From positions 1-21,105 of the forward strand of contig JAEZQX010000451.1 of assembly GCA_023441105.1 (NCBI GenBank): a stretch of 21,105 nucleotides of DNA. The letters are read 5' to 3'. This DNA is from Pseudomonadota bacterium. GTDB taxonomy: Bacteria > Pseudomonadota > Gammaproteobacteria > Burkholderiales > Burkholderiaceae. The notes under the pieces are model-generated. The model ran no database searches, was not told where the DNA came from, and was given only the letters and a program-made list of their open reading frames with translations. Shown piece by piece: positions 7,584-14,719 of this stretch. The stretch's first letter is position 1; each line of letters opens with the position of its first letter. The position numbers were made by a program, and so were the translations under genes.

Positions 7584-9823
7584 GACAGCCATACGCCCTG
7601 CGGAGCCTCGCGACTGCCCTGCTGGTGGCCGCCGCCATCTTTCTCCCTGGCTCAGCCCTGGCGCAAGGCTCGGCGGACCGGCCCTTGGCCAAAGGCAGCG
7701 AGCGCCCGAGGATCTGCCTGGTCCTGTCAGGCGGCGGCGCCAGGGGCGCGGCCCATCTGGGCGTGCTCAAGGTGCTGGACGAGTATCGAGTGCCGGTCCA
7801 CTGCATCGCCGGGACCAGCATGGGTTCCCTGGTCGGCGCCGCCTATGCGACCGGCATGACCCTCCAGGAGATGGACGGGATCATGAGGCAGATCTCCACG
7901 GAATTGCTGTTCACCGACAAGCCGCCGCGCCAGGAGCTGTCGATGCGGCGCAAGCAGGACGACTACGGCATGTTCATCGGGCCGGAGATCGGCGTCGGCG
8001 GCGGCGAGCTGAAAATCGGCAAGGGCCTGGTCACCGGGATCCTGCTCGAGGCCGTCTTGCGGAGTCTTTCCAAAGTCAAGGGCTTCCATCGGTTCGATCA
8101 TCTGCCCATCCCCTATCGAGCCGTTGCCACCGATCTCGTGACCGGCAAGGCGGTCGTCTTCAGCGAAGGCGAGCTGGCCAACGTCATGCGTGCCAGCATG
8201 TCGGTCCCGGGCGCGGTTGCCCCGGCAGAATTCGGCGGCATGATGCTGGTGGATGGCATGCTCACCAGCAACCTGCCCGTGCAGACGGCCCGGGAGATGG
8301 GAGCGGACGTCATCATCGCCGTGAACGTCGGCACGCCGCTGCTCAAGAAGGAGAAGCTGAACAGCATCCTGGGCGTGAGCAGCCAGATGCTCAGCATCCT
8401 GACCGAACAGAATGTCCAGGCGTCGATCGCTTCCCTCAAGTCGACCGATATCCTGATTTCTCCGGACCTGGGCGACTATGGGACCGGCGACTTCGACTCT
8501 CTGCCGGGAATCGTGCCGCTCGGCGAGGCGGCGGCGCGCAAGGTGGCTGAACGACTTGAGGCGCTCTCCATTCCAGCGGCCGAGTATGCCGCGTTGCGCA
8601 AGCGCCAGACAGTCGAGGTGATCCCCGATGTGGCGCCGGTCGACGAGATCCGCATCGCTTCGATGCAGAGCGTGAATCCCAGGGCCGTGGAAGCGGTCAT
8701 GGAAACCAAGGTCGGCAAGCCGATCGATCAGAACGAGCTCGACCGCGACATGGCTCGAATCTACGGCCTCGGCAACTTCGAGACCGTGAACTACAGCTTC
8801 CTCGAGGAGCCGGGCAGACGGATTCTCGTGGTCAATGCGGTCGAGAAGGCCTGGGGGCTGAAGGCGATCCGGATCGGGCTGGGACTGAGCAGCGACTTCC
8901 AGAGCGCCTCGTACTTCAACGTCGTCGCAAGCTACCGGCAATACTGGCTGAACCCCCTCGGCGCAGAATGGCGAACCGATGTGCAGGTCGGGCGCAGCAG
9001 CAGCTTCAACAGCGAGTTCTACCAGCCGTTCACACCCGAGGGCAGATTCTTCGTCGCTCCTTTCCTCAACTACGAGCGGCGCACGTCCGATGTCTATTCC
9101 GGGGATGAACGTATTGCCAGCTACGCCTTCGAATCGGCCACGGTCGGCCTGGACGTCGGCAGCGTGCTCGGCCAATACGGGGAGTTGCGCGTCGGTTTGC
9201 TGAGGGGACGGCTCAATCCAGACCTCGAGATCGGTCCTGCCGCGCTGTCCCCCGGCCCTTCGGTGCAGCGTGGCGCCCTGAGGGTAAGGCTTGTGCTCGA
9301 CCAGATGGATAGCGTGCACTTTCCGCGGCACGGTTGGCGCGGCGCCATGCGGTTGTACCAATCGAGCGAGGCGCTGGGGGCCGACGAGACCTACGCCCGC
9401 TGGGACATGGACGGGAGTGCCGCCTATTCGCGGGGCGGTCACACCTTCAACGCGGGGTTCAGGGCCGGGGGCAGGATCGGATCCGATCCTCTACCTCGCT
9501 ACGAGCTCTTCCAGTGGGGTGGATTCCTGCAGCAGTCAGGATTGGCGACCGGGCAGCTGCTCGGCGAGAAGATCGTGTTCGGCCGGCTGATGTACTACAG
9601 GAGGATAATAAAGGCATCCCTCCTGGAAGGGGCCTATGGTGGGCTGTCGCTCGAGGTCGGCAAGGTTGGTGATCCGCTGATCAGCGGGAATCCTGATGGC
9701 GTCTTGAAGTCCGGCAGTCTTTTCGTCGGGATCGACACGCCGCTCGGACCTGCTTACCTGGCGTATGGCCAGGCGTCGACGGGAAGCAGCAGCCTCTACT
9801 TCTTTCTCGGCAGGGCGTTCTAG
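7580..9823 (+). CDS. Patatin-like phospholipase with POTRA and beta-barrel (type Vd autotransporter, PlpD-like)
   Basis: A 747-residue protein. A signal peptide ends near 'GSALAQG' (residue ~29). The patatin domain follows, with the oxyanion loop GGGARG (51-56), nucleophile elbow GTSMG (Ser80) and the Asp of the Ser-Asp dyad in 'LVDGML' (Asp225). Both catalytic residues are intact, so lipolytic activity is expected. Residues ~355-423 ('DEIRIASMQSVNPRAVEAVM' through 'NYSFLEE') form one POTRA domain. Residues ~424-747 are an outer-membrane barrel of the surface-antigen/Omp85 type, ending in a C-terminal Phe (GRAF). This order is that of PlpD/FplA proteins, in which the phospholipase is associated with the outer membrane and displayed or released. 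The first codon overlaps the stop of the DUF4105 gene. Confidence 0.93.
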   Translation: MRQPYALRSLATALLVAAAIFLPGSALAQGSADRPLAKGSERPRICLVLSGGGARGAAHLGVLKVLDEYRVPVHCIAGTSMGSLVGAAYATGMTLQEMDGIMRQISTELLFTDKPPRQELSMRRKQDDYGMFIGPEIGVGGGELKIGKGLVTGILLEAVLRSLSKVKGFHRFDHLPIPYRAVATDLVTGKAVVFSEGELANVMRASMSVPGAVAPAEFGGMMLVDGMLTSNLPVQTAREMGADVIIAVNVGTPLLKKEKLNSILGVSSQMLSILTEQNVQASIASLKSTDILISPDLGDYGTGDFDSLPGIVPLGEAAARKVAERLEALSIPAAEYAALRKRQTVEVIPDVAPVDEIRIASMQSVNPRAVEAVMETKVGKPIDQNELDRDMARIYGLGNFETVNYSFLEEPGRRILVVNAVEKAWGLKAIRIGLGLSSDFQSASYFNVVASYRQYWLNPLGAEWRTDVQVGRSSSFNSEFYQPFTPEGRFFVAPFLNYERRTSDVYSGDERIASYAFESATVGLDVGSVLGQYGELRVGLLRGRLNPDLEIGPAALSPGPSVQRGALRVRLVLDQMDSVHFPRHGWRGAMRLYQSSEALGADETYARWDMDGSAAYSRGGHTFNAGFRAGGRIGSDPLPRYELFQWGGFLQQSGLATGQLLGEKIVFGRLMYYRRIIKASLLEGAYGGLSLEVGKVGDPLISGNPDGVLKSGSLFVGIDTPLGPAYLAYGQASTGSSSLYFFLGRAF

Positions 9824-9891
9824 GCCCGGGACGATCGGATTCTGCTCCTGCATTGGCCCGCAGCGAGGGCGCCTGGCGCGCCTTCGGGAGA

Positions 9892-10035
9892 TCAATCGTT
9901 GGTCAGCAGGGTGATCAGAAGCGTGACGACCGGCGACATCAGCGTGAGGACGAACAGTATGAAGAGGAACAGCGCAAACCTCGAGCCCCACCCACCCGAC
10001 GCTGGTTCCCTCGTCCCGGGACGCAGCTTCCACAT
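9892..10035 (-). CDS. Small (47-residue) single-span membrane protein
   Basis: ATG 10033-10035, preceded by AGGA with a 9-base spacer, encodes 47 residues ending at TGA 9892-9894. Residues 1-19 are basic and polar ('MWKLRPGTREPASGGWGSRF') and residues ~20-44 form one strongly hydrophobic segment ('ALFLFILFVLTLMSPVVTLL'). The 'GW..R.AL.LF.L' start matches the beginning of the duplicated protein at 5222-6280 ('GWRPRLALALFVLALVSPFL'), so it may be an isolated first segment of that unit. A correctly spaced promoter faces it (10103-10148). An alternative ATG at 10042 in another frame gives only a shadow of the patatin 3' end. No function can be named. Confidence 0.55.
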   Translation of the reverse strand: MWKLRPGTREPASGGWGSRFALFLFILFVLTLMSPVVTLLITLLTND

Positions 10036-10102
10036 TTGCCATGGTCCTGTCGGATAACGCAGAGGGGTGCCTGCGGCGATGCCCGGAACCTCATTGAGCG
10101 GC

Positions 10103-10148
10103 ACGATAGAGGACTCCGCCGCCAGAGCCAATGGGACCAAAGTCCCAT
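10103..10148 (-). promoter_or_regulatory. DosR-like box read leftward, with -10 for the small membrane protein
   Basis: On the minus strand the 18-bp palindrome at 10131-10148 is followed by TATCGT (10108-10103), which begins exactly 31.5 bp from the palindrome centre (10139.5). This is the same spacing seen for the plus-strand promoter of the same box and for the boxes at 6341 and 13887. The small gene starts at 10035, about 60 bp past the inferred transcription start. Confidence 0.5.
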
Positions 10149-10176
10149 AGCACGGCCGGGTGCGACGGCGTAATGT
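10131..10176 (+). promoter_or_regulatory. Best DosR-like box and -10 of the exported-protein operon
   Basis: ATGGGACCAAAGTCCCAT (10131-10148) has perfect 7-bp arms around CAAA. Its core GGGAC-CAAA-GTCCC differs from the mycobacterial DosR core GGGAC-TWWA-GTCCC at one spacer base. The -10-like TAATGT (10171-10176) begins 31.5 bp from the centre, which places the box near -43. The first gene starts at 10227. Confidence 0.7.
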
Positions 10177-10226
10177 GCGCACAACGCAAAGTGTGTCATC
10201 CGATCGTTCAACTGGAGTGTCATCCA

Positions 10227-10796
10227 ATGAGAGTCTCCCTGCCGTCAGTCGCGCTTGCAGCCGTGATTGCCCTGACCGTTTCGCCGCAGCTGTCGGCTCA
10301 GCAGAAGGCGCCCAAGGCCAGCGCCGGTGAGGTCATCACCGTGACCGCGAAGGTTGTCTCCGTCGATCAATCCACACGCGAGGTCGTGCTCGAGGGCAGC
10401 AACGGCGGCCGGCGGACCATCGTGGCAGGGCCGGACGTCAGGAACCTTTCGCAGCTCAAGCCCGGCGACCAGGTCAAGGCGGCCTACACGCAGGCGGTGG
10501 CAGTCGAGCTCAAGAAGGGCGGCACCGCAGTCCGAGGTACGAACGTCCAGGAAGGGGCGAAGCGCTCGAAGGAGGGCGAGAAGCCGGGGGGCACGGTGCA
10601 TCGCCGCGTGACGATGACCGGCTCGGTCGAGCAGGTCGACAAGGCCAACCGGCTCGTGAGCGTGAAAGGCCCCCAGGGAAATGTGGTTGATGTCGCGGTC
10701 TCGAAGTCGACGCTGGACATGGTGAAGGTGGGTGATCAGGTTGAGCTGGTCTACACCGAGGCCCTGGCGATCGAGGTGACTGCCGGCGCCAAGTGA
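10227..10796 (+). CDS. Exported protein with two tandem copies of a small beta domain
   Basis: 189 residues from ATG 10227-10229 (GGAG with a 9-base spacer); longer in-frame starts would begin within or next to the regulatory palindrome. The N-terminus is a Sec signal peptide ('MRVSLPSVALAAVIALTV') with likely cleavage after 'QLSAQ'. The mature part has two related units of ~60 residues joined by a basic Gly/Lys-rich linker. Unit one runs 'VTAKVVSVDQSTREVVLEG' to 'LKPGDQVKAAYTQAVAVELK'; unit two runs 'MTGSVEQVDKANRLVSVKG' to 'VKVGDQVELVYTEALAIEV'. The pattern (strand, 'VD...R.V.V.G', 'GDQV...YT.A.A.E') suggests a small OB-like beta barrel, as in DUF5666-type periplasmic proteins. That family match is tentative and no activity is assigned. 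It is probably co-transcribed with the small lipoprotein 75 bp downstream. Confidence 0.8.
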   Translation: MRVSLPSVALAAVIALTVSPQLSAQQKAPKASAGEVITVTAKVVSVDQSTREVVLEGSNGGRRTIVAGPDVRNLSQLKPGDQVKAAYTQAVAVELKKGGTAVRGTNVQEGAKRSKEGEKPGGTVHRRVTMTGSVEQVDKANRLVSVKGPQGNVVDVAVSKSTLDMVKVGDQVELVYTEALAIEVTAGAK

Positions 10797-10871
10797 AGCC
10801 TGCGTTCGCAGCGCAACCTCTACCGGCGCCAGGCAGAAGCTTGCATGACTGGAGTGCAGGAAGAGGAGCAC

Positions 10872-11012
10872 ATGATGCGGACGTTACTTTGCTCGACAGC
10901 CTTGGGTTTGCTCGTGGCCATGTCGGGGTGCGCAGGTACGGGAAGCATGAGCAGCGGGCGCTATGTTTCCGTGGATGAGGGGATGCCGCCGGGCCTGTGG
11001 CAGGCGCGTTGA
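10872..11012 (+). CDS. Small (46-residue) lipoprotein
   Basis: ATG ATG at 10872/10875 follows an excellent Shine-Dalgarno (GGAAGAGGAG); the frame ends at TGA 11010-11012. The product has a short basic start ('MMRTLLCSTALGLLVAM') and a lipobox 'MSGC' with Cys20, followed by ~26 mature residues ('AGTGSMSSGRYVSVDEGMPP' and a few more). This is the size and shape of small entericidin-like or unknown lipoproteins; I see no specific family. It follows the exported beta-domain protein by 75 bp, with no promoter evident between them. Confidence 0.65.
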   Translation: MMRTLLCSTALGLLVAMSGCAGTGSMSSGRYVSVDEGMPPGLWQAR

Positions 11013-11048
11013 CCAGGCTTCGGGGCATGGTGTTCCGGCCTGGCCGGT

Positions 11049-11064
11049 GCGGCGATCATGCCGC
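11049..11064. terminator. Possible bidirectional hairpin between convergent genes
   Basis: GCGGC-GATCAT-GCCGC, a 5-bp GC stem, in the 63-bp gap between the convergent lipoprotein and HAD phosphatase genes. A second, longer-range inverted repeat (CCAGGC 11013-11018 with GCCTGG 11038-11043) lies beside it. There is no U-tract, so intrinsic termination is doubtful. Confidence 0.25.
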
Positions 11065-11075
11065 CCGGCGAAGTC

Positions 11076-12122
11076 CTACTCGAAGGCGTAGATGCGCTTC
11101 CAGTCGTTCTTCATGCTGACCACGATCCAGTTGCTCAGCTCGGCTTGGTCCAACGCCTTGTCGAGCTTGCCGATCCTAGACTCCCGGTCGTAGGACCATT
11201 CGCGCGTCGCGTCGTCGTGGCGGACGACGAGCGCGAGGCGCCTTCCGGCGCCGGCGGTGGTGAACTCGAGCATCTGCTGGTCCCCGTCGGAGTTGCCGAA
11301 CGCCGCGATAGGACGTCGACCGATGGAACGGTAGATGCCGACGGGCTTGCCCGGACCGTCGTCGACGAATGCGATGCGTGGCTGCCGAACGAGCACCGGC
11401 GCACCATCGCGCAGCTCGAGCCTGATGTCCTGCTGACTGCCGATCACCTGTTCCGGCGGGATTCCGTAGGCCTCCTCCGCCCACGGCCGGATGAACTCGA
11501 CGCTTCCTCCCGACACGATATACGTCTTGAAGCCGTTGCCGCGAAGCAGGGCGAGGAGCTCCTGCATCGGCTGGTAGACGAGTTCGGTGTAGCGGCGGTT
11601 GAAGCGCGGGTGCCGGGCCGAGGAGAGCCAGGCTCGGATCGCGCTGTCGTAGGCTTCTGCCGTCATTCCACTGTTCGCAACCATGAGGAGCTCCAGCAGC
11701 GGCTTGTACCCGATCTCGGCCAGCTTCGCATGATCGTTGGAGACGAGCGCCATGTATGCCTCGTTGTCGTGCCATTCCGGGTGCTGCGGGGCGGCTGCTC
11801 TGACCTGCTCGAGCATGAACTGGAACTGGAAGTAGAGCGGTTGCTCGCTCCACAATGTCCCATCGTTGTCGAAGACCGCGATGCGCTGGGCCGGGGCGAC
11901 GTAGTCGCCGTTGCCCTCCTTGGTGACAGCCTCCACGAACGCGACGATCGCCTCCCGCGCAGGGCCGTCGTGCCACGACGGCAGGGGATCGCTGGCTCGT
12001 GCGGCAGCCGCCTGCAGCAGGAGCAGCCACGAGAGCAGCAGCATCGCGCACCGCGTCCAGTGCAAGCGACGCACTGGAACCCGGTACGCGTTGCCGCTCA
12101 GGCGCGGCTCTCCATGCCTCAT
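11076..12122 (-). CDS. Exported HAD-superfamily phosphatase
   Basis: About 348 residues with all HAD motifs: motif I 'FDNDGTLW' (nucleophile Asp85, acid Asp87), motif II 'YIVSGGS' (Ser204), a Lys near 259 ('DGPGKPVGIY') and motif IV 'FGNSDGDQQML' (Asp279, Asp281). A helical cap lies between motifs I and II. The 'SGGS' and 'GNSDGD' spellings are those of phosphoserine-phosphatase-like members. The N-terminus has a basic region and a Leu-rich core ending 'AAAARASDP', a signal peptide, so the enzyme acts outside the cytoplasm. I chose ATG 12120-12122. GTG 12161 or the ATG just before the hydrophobic core are alternatives, and none has a clear ribosome-binding site. It follows the sulfatase by 70 bp and is probably co-transcribed. 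The substrate is unknown. Confidence 0.88.
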   Translation of the reverse strand: MRHGEPRLSGNAYRVPVRRLHWTRCAMLLLSWLLLLQAAAARASDPLPSWHDGPAREAIVAFVEAVTKEGNGDYVAPAQRIAVFDNDGTLWSEQPLYFQFQFMLEQVRAAAPQHPEWHDNEAYMALVSNDHAKLAEIGYKPLLELLMVANSGMTAEAYDSAIRAWLSSARHPRFNRRYTELVYQPMQELLALLRGNGFKTYIVSGGSVEFIRPWAEEAYGIPPEQVIGSQQDIRLELRDGAPVLVRQPRIAFVDDGPGKPVGIYRSIGRRPIAAFGNSDGDQQMLEFTTAGAGRRLALVVRHDDATREWSYDRESRIGKLDKALDQAELSNWIVVSMKNDWKRIYAFE

Positions 12123-12192
12123 GCTTGCGCCATGCGATGACCGGGTCGATATGGTGACCACCCCGACTCGCGGCCGGCCGGCCGGTCGCTTG

Positions 12193-13755
12193 CTAGTTGT
12201 TGCTCCCCTGCGGGTTTTCCAGCTTCGACATTGCCTGTTCGAGCGCCTTCTTGAGGCTGAGCGTGTCGGCGCCTTGCGAGGGCGGGTATTCCTGCAGGCT
12301 CTTCAGATGTGCCCCGATGATCGGTCCGGCCGCGGTGGCCGCCCACATCTTCGAGGCGAAGAACTTGCGCCCGACGTAGCCCCATTCGTGCGATTCCGGA
12401 TCCATCTTCTCCATCGGATCCATCAGCAGGTTGAAGATATAGGGAACGCTCGGATATGACTTCTCATTCCACCAGCTGCCATCCCGCTTGACGCCGATGT
12501 GCATCTTCCAGCCGCCGACGCGGATCGCCATCAGCTCGGTCTCGTCGTAGTAGAAGTACTCCCGGCGGGCGGAGTCCTTCGATTCGCCGGTCCAGTGCGC
12601 CGTGTTGTCATAGCCGTCGAGGTGCACCTTGTAGGTGACGCCGTTGGCCGCCTTGTAGCCCTTCTTGAGCTGCTCCTTGATGTCCTTGAATCCCGCGGCG
12701 ACCGCCAGCGTGAGGAAGAGATCCTCATGGCTCTGGACGCCGTTGGACACGCTGCCCGGAGGAATCTTCCCCGGCCAGCGGATGAGGCAGGGGACGCGCA
12801 CGCCGCCCTCCCAGGTCGTGCCTTTCTCCCCGCGGAATGGCGCGTACCCGCCGTCGGGCCAGAACAGCAGCTCGTTGCCGTTGTCCGTCGTGTAGATGAC
12901 GATCGTGTTGTCGGCGACGCCGAGGTCGTCGAGCTTCCTCAGCAGGGCTCCGACCTGCTCGTCGTGCTCGATCATCTTGGCCCGCACGACGTCTTCCTCG
13001 GCACGGCCTTCGTCGACGGCCTTCTGCACGTACTTCCCCTGGGGGTGCGACCAGACGTGGATTGCCGTCGTGTTGAACCAGCAGAAGAACGGTTGGTCTC
13101 CCTTGCCGTTGCGATCGAGGAAGTTCAAGGCCTGGTCCAGGACCTCGCCGTCGAAAGTCTCCATGCGCTTGCGGGTGAGCCTGCCGGTGTCCTCGATCTT
13201 CTGCTTCCCGACCCGGCCGAACTTGGGGTCCTCGGCTGGGTCGTCCTCACTGGTGGCCCATGCATGCAGCACGCCGCGGGGTCCGAACTTCTTCGTGTAC
13301 TCGGGATTCTTCTGGCCAGGATAGTCGAGCTCTTCCGGCTCCTCCTCGGCGTTCAGGTGATACAGGTTGCCGAACCACTCGTCGAAGCCGTGTACCGTCG
13401 GCAGGAATTCGTTGCGGTCGCCAAGGTGGTTCTTGCCGAATTGGCCCGTCGCGTAGCCAGCCGCCTTCAACACTTCGGCAAGAGTCGGATCCGTCTTCTG
13501 GATGCCGCGCGTCGATCCTGGTATGCCGATGGTGGTCATGCCCGTACGGATCGGAAGCTGACCCATGATGAACGCCGCGCGGCCGGCGGTACAGCTGGGT
13601 TGTCCGTAGTGATCGGTGAAGAGGATTCCGTCCCGCCCGATGCTGTCGATGTTGGGTGTGTGCCCCATCATCCCATGCGTGTACAGACCGACGTTCCACA
13701 TGCCGATGTCATCACCGAAGATGACCAGGATGTTCGGCTTGGCGTGCTCTGCCAT
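12193..13755 (-). CDS. Type I sulfatase (arylsulfatase family), CxAxR type
   Basis: 520 residues from ATG 13753-13755, chosen for the AAAGGAGG just upstream; an earlier in-frame start (13782) would include that signal. The alkaline-phosphatase-superfamily fold is clear: metal ligands in 'NILVIFGDDIG' (Asp15, Asp16), the modification site C55-T-A-G-R59 followed by 'AAFIMGQLPIRTGM', 'GKNHLGD', and 'IYTTDNGNE' with the late metal-binding Asp-Asn. Cys55 would be converted to formylglycine; the motif is CxAxR rather than the commoner CxPxR. No signal peptide is seen, so as annotated the enzyme is cytoplasmic. No maturase (FGE or anSME) is in the window. Hydrolysis of a sulfate ester is expected; a phosphate or phosphonate ester substrate is possible. 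It is first in an operon with an exported phosphatase and is preceded by a DosR-like box. Confidence 0.92.
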   Translation of the reverse strand: MAEHAKPNILVIFGDDIGMWNVGLYTHGMMGHTPNIDSIGRDGILFTDHYGQPSCTAGRAAFIMGQLPIRTGMTTIGIPGSTRGIQKTDPTLAEVLKAAGYATGQFGKNHLGDRNEFLPTVHGFDEWFGNLYHLNAEEEPEELDYPGQKNPEYTKKFGPRGVLHAWATSEDDPAEDPKFGRVGKQKIEDTGRLTRKRMETFDGEVLDQALNFLDRNGKGDQPFFCWFNTTAIHVWSHPQGKYVQKAVDEGRAEEDVVRAKMIEHDEQVGALLRKLDDLGVADNTIVIYTTDNGNELLFWPDGGYAPFRGEKGTTWEGGVRVPCLIRWPGKIPPGSVSNGVQSHEDLFLTLAVAAGFKDIKEQLKKGYKAANGVTYKVHLDGYDNTAHWTGESKDSARREYFYYDETELMAIRVGGWKMHIGVKRDGSWWNEKSYPSVPYIFNLLMDPMEKMDPESHEWGYVGRKFFASKMWAATAAGPIIGAHLKSLQEYPPSQGADTLSLKKALEQAMSKLENPQGSNN

Positions 13756-13857
13756 GGATCCTCCTTTGGCGATCGTTGTCATCCGCCCGCAGGGCGGGGA
13801 ATTTCGCTGGCTGGATCGGGAGGGAAGGCCCGCTAGGCGTCGCCTCGGGCGCGGACC

Positions 13858-13902
13858 ATCCTAGTTTGTGCTGCCAAGGGGGGCTATTGGACCTTGGTCC
13901 TA
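13858..13902 (-). promoter_or_regulatory. DosR-like box and -10 of the sulfatase operon
   Basis: Minus strand TAGGACCAAGGTCCAA (13902-13887, centre 13894.5). This differs by one base from the box in front of the pump operon, in the same orientation. A -10-like TAGGAT begins 31.5 bp from the centre (13863-13858). The inferred leader to the ATG at 13755 is about 95 bases. Confidence 0.65.
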
Positions 13903-13951
13903 CGCGGGTCGGACGGATGCCCTGGCGACGCCGGTCGGTCGCAGGCGCTGC

Positions 13952-14647
13952 TTAAACTCGCGTGCAGTACCAGGCCTGCATCAGCGCGCCCTGGAAGAAT
14001 GCGATCGGCGCCGAGAAACCGCCCGACGCGACGATCGCCGCGACGCGCTCAGGCGCAAGCACGGCGACGTCGCGGCCGTAGACGGTGCGCATCCGCTCCA
14101 CCAGTTCCGGCGGCACTTCCGCGGCGCTCATCATCCTCAGCCACAGGCGCAGCAGGCTCTCGTAGCCCGGCGCCTGCAGATCCGCTGCCAGGTCGGCATT
14201 GACCAGGAGTCCGCCGGGACGGAGCCGGGCGGCGATCGACCGGAAAAAACGGCTTCGATCCTCAATGTCCATGATGAATTGCGAGACGAGCAGGGAAGTG
14301 GCGGCGTCGAAGGGTGCCGATGGCGGAAGCGACTCGACATAGCCCTGGTGGAGTTGACAGCGTCCGGAAATCCCCTGTTCCTCCACCCGGCGACGACAGA
14401 CCGCCAGCATCGGCCCGGATGGTTCCACCACACAGAAGCTGTAGCGCGGGAACTGTCTTGCCAGCTGGACGATCTCGCTGCCGGTTCCCGCGCCGACGCA
14501 CAGGATCCGCGCGTCGGCGGGAAGCTCGGCAAGTACCAGGCCGACGAGGAGGTCGAGTCCGCCCCGTAGCGGGGCCAGCCGGGCCCATTGCTGGTCGTAG
14601 GTCGCCGCTTGCTGGTCGAAGATTGCTTCCACTTGCTTGGGTTGCAT
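13952..14647 (-). CDS. Class I SAM-dependent methyltransferase
   Basis: 231 residues from ATG 14645-14647, preceded by GGAGG with a 4-base spacer. Typical small-molecule methyltransferase layout: an N-terminal helix ('IFDQQAATYDQQWARL'), motif I 'ILCVGAGTGSEIVQLA' (about 48-63), an acidic residue ending strand 2 ('CVVEPSGPML'), a motif II-like 'FDAATSLLVSQFI', and 'LRPGGLLVNADL' (motif III). The substrate cannot be told from sequence. It diverges from the isoaspartyl-methyltransferase fusion gene across 72 bp. I see no DosR-like box in that gap, and the box at 13887-13902 lies beyond its 3' end and faces the sulfatase. The palindrome therefore does not appear to serve this gene. Confidence 0.88.
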   Translation of the reverse strand: MQPKQVEAIFDQQAATYDQQWARLAPLRGGLDLLVGLVLAELPADARILCVGAGTGSEIVQLARQFPRYSFCVVEPSGPMLAVCRRRVEEQGISGRCQLHQGYVESLPPSAPFDAATSLLVSQFIMDIEDRSRFFRSIAARLRPGGLLVNADLAADLQAPGYESLLRLWLRMMSAAEVPPELVERMRTVYGRDVAVLAPERVAAIVASGGFSAPIAFFQGALMQAWYCTRV

Positions 14648-14719
14648 CGATCCTCCGGTGACAAATGCTTGAAGGCACGCCCATTGCACCATCCCGGGAC
14701 GCGACGGAAGGAGACTGCC

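Noticed and set aside
7727..9442. Minus-strand frame of 571 codons opposite the patatin gene
   Set aside because: No recognisable motif; the opposite strand encodes an intact patatin-POTRA-barrel protein.
9867..9884. GC-rich inverted repeat between the convergent patatin and small-protein genes as a terminator
   Set aside because: Arms are imperfect and there is no T-tract; it is indistinguishable from background in GC-rich DNA.
9536..10042. Minus-strand 168-codon frame starting at ATG 10042
   Set aside because: It overlaps the patatin 3' end and lacks any domain. The 47-residue frame starting at 10035 has a better-placed ribosome-binding site and a clean hydrophobic segment.
12499..13836. 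Plus-strand frame of 445 codons opposite the sulfatase
   Set aside because: Val/Asp/Arg-rich antisense shadow; the sulfatase motifs on the minus strand are complete.
14648..14719. Shared regulatory box between the divergent methyltransferase and isoaspartyl-methyltransferase genes
   Set aside because: I searched this 72-bp gap for the GGGACC/GGTCC dyad and found none; only the two ribosome-binding sites are evident.
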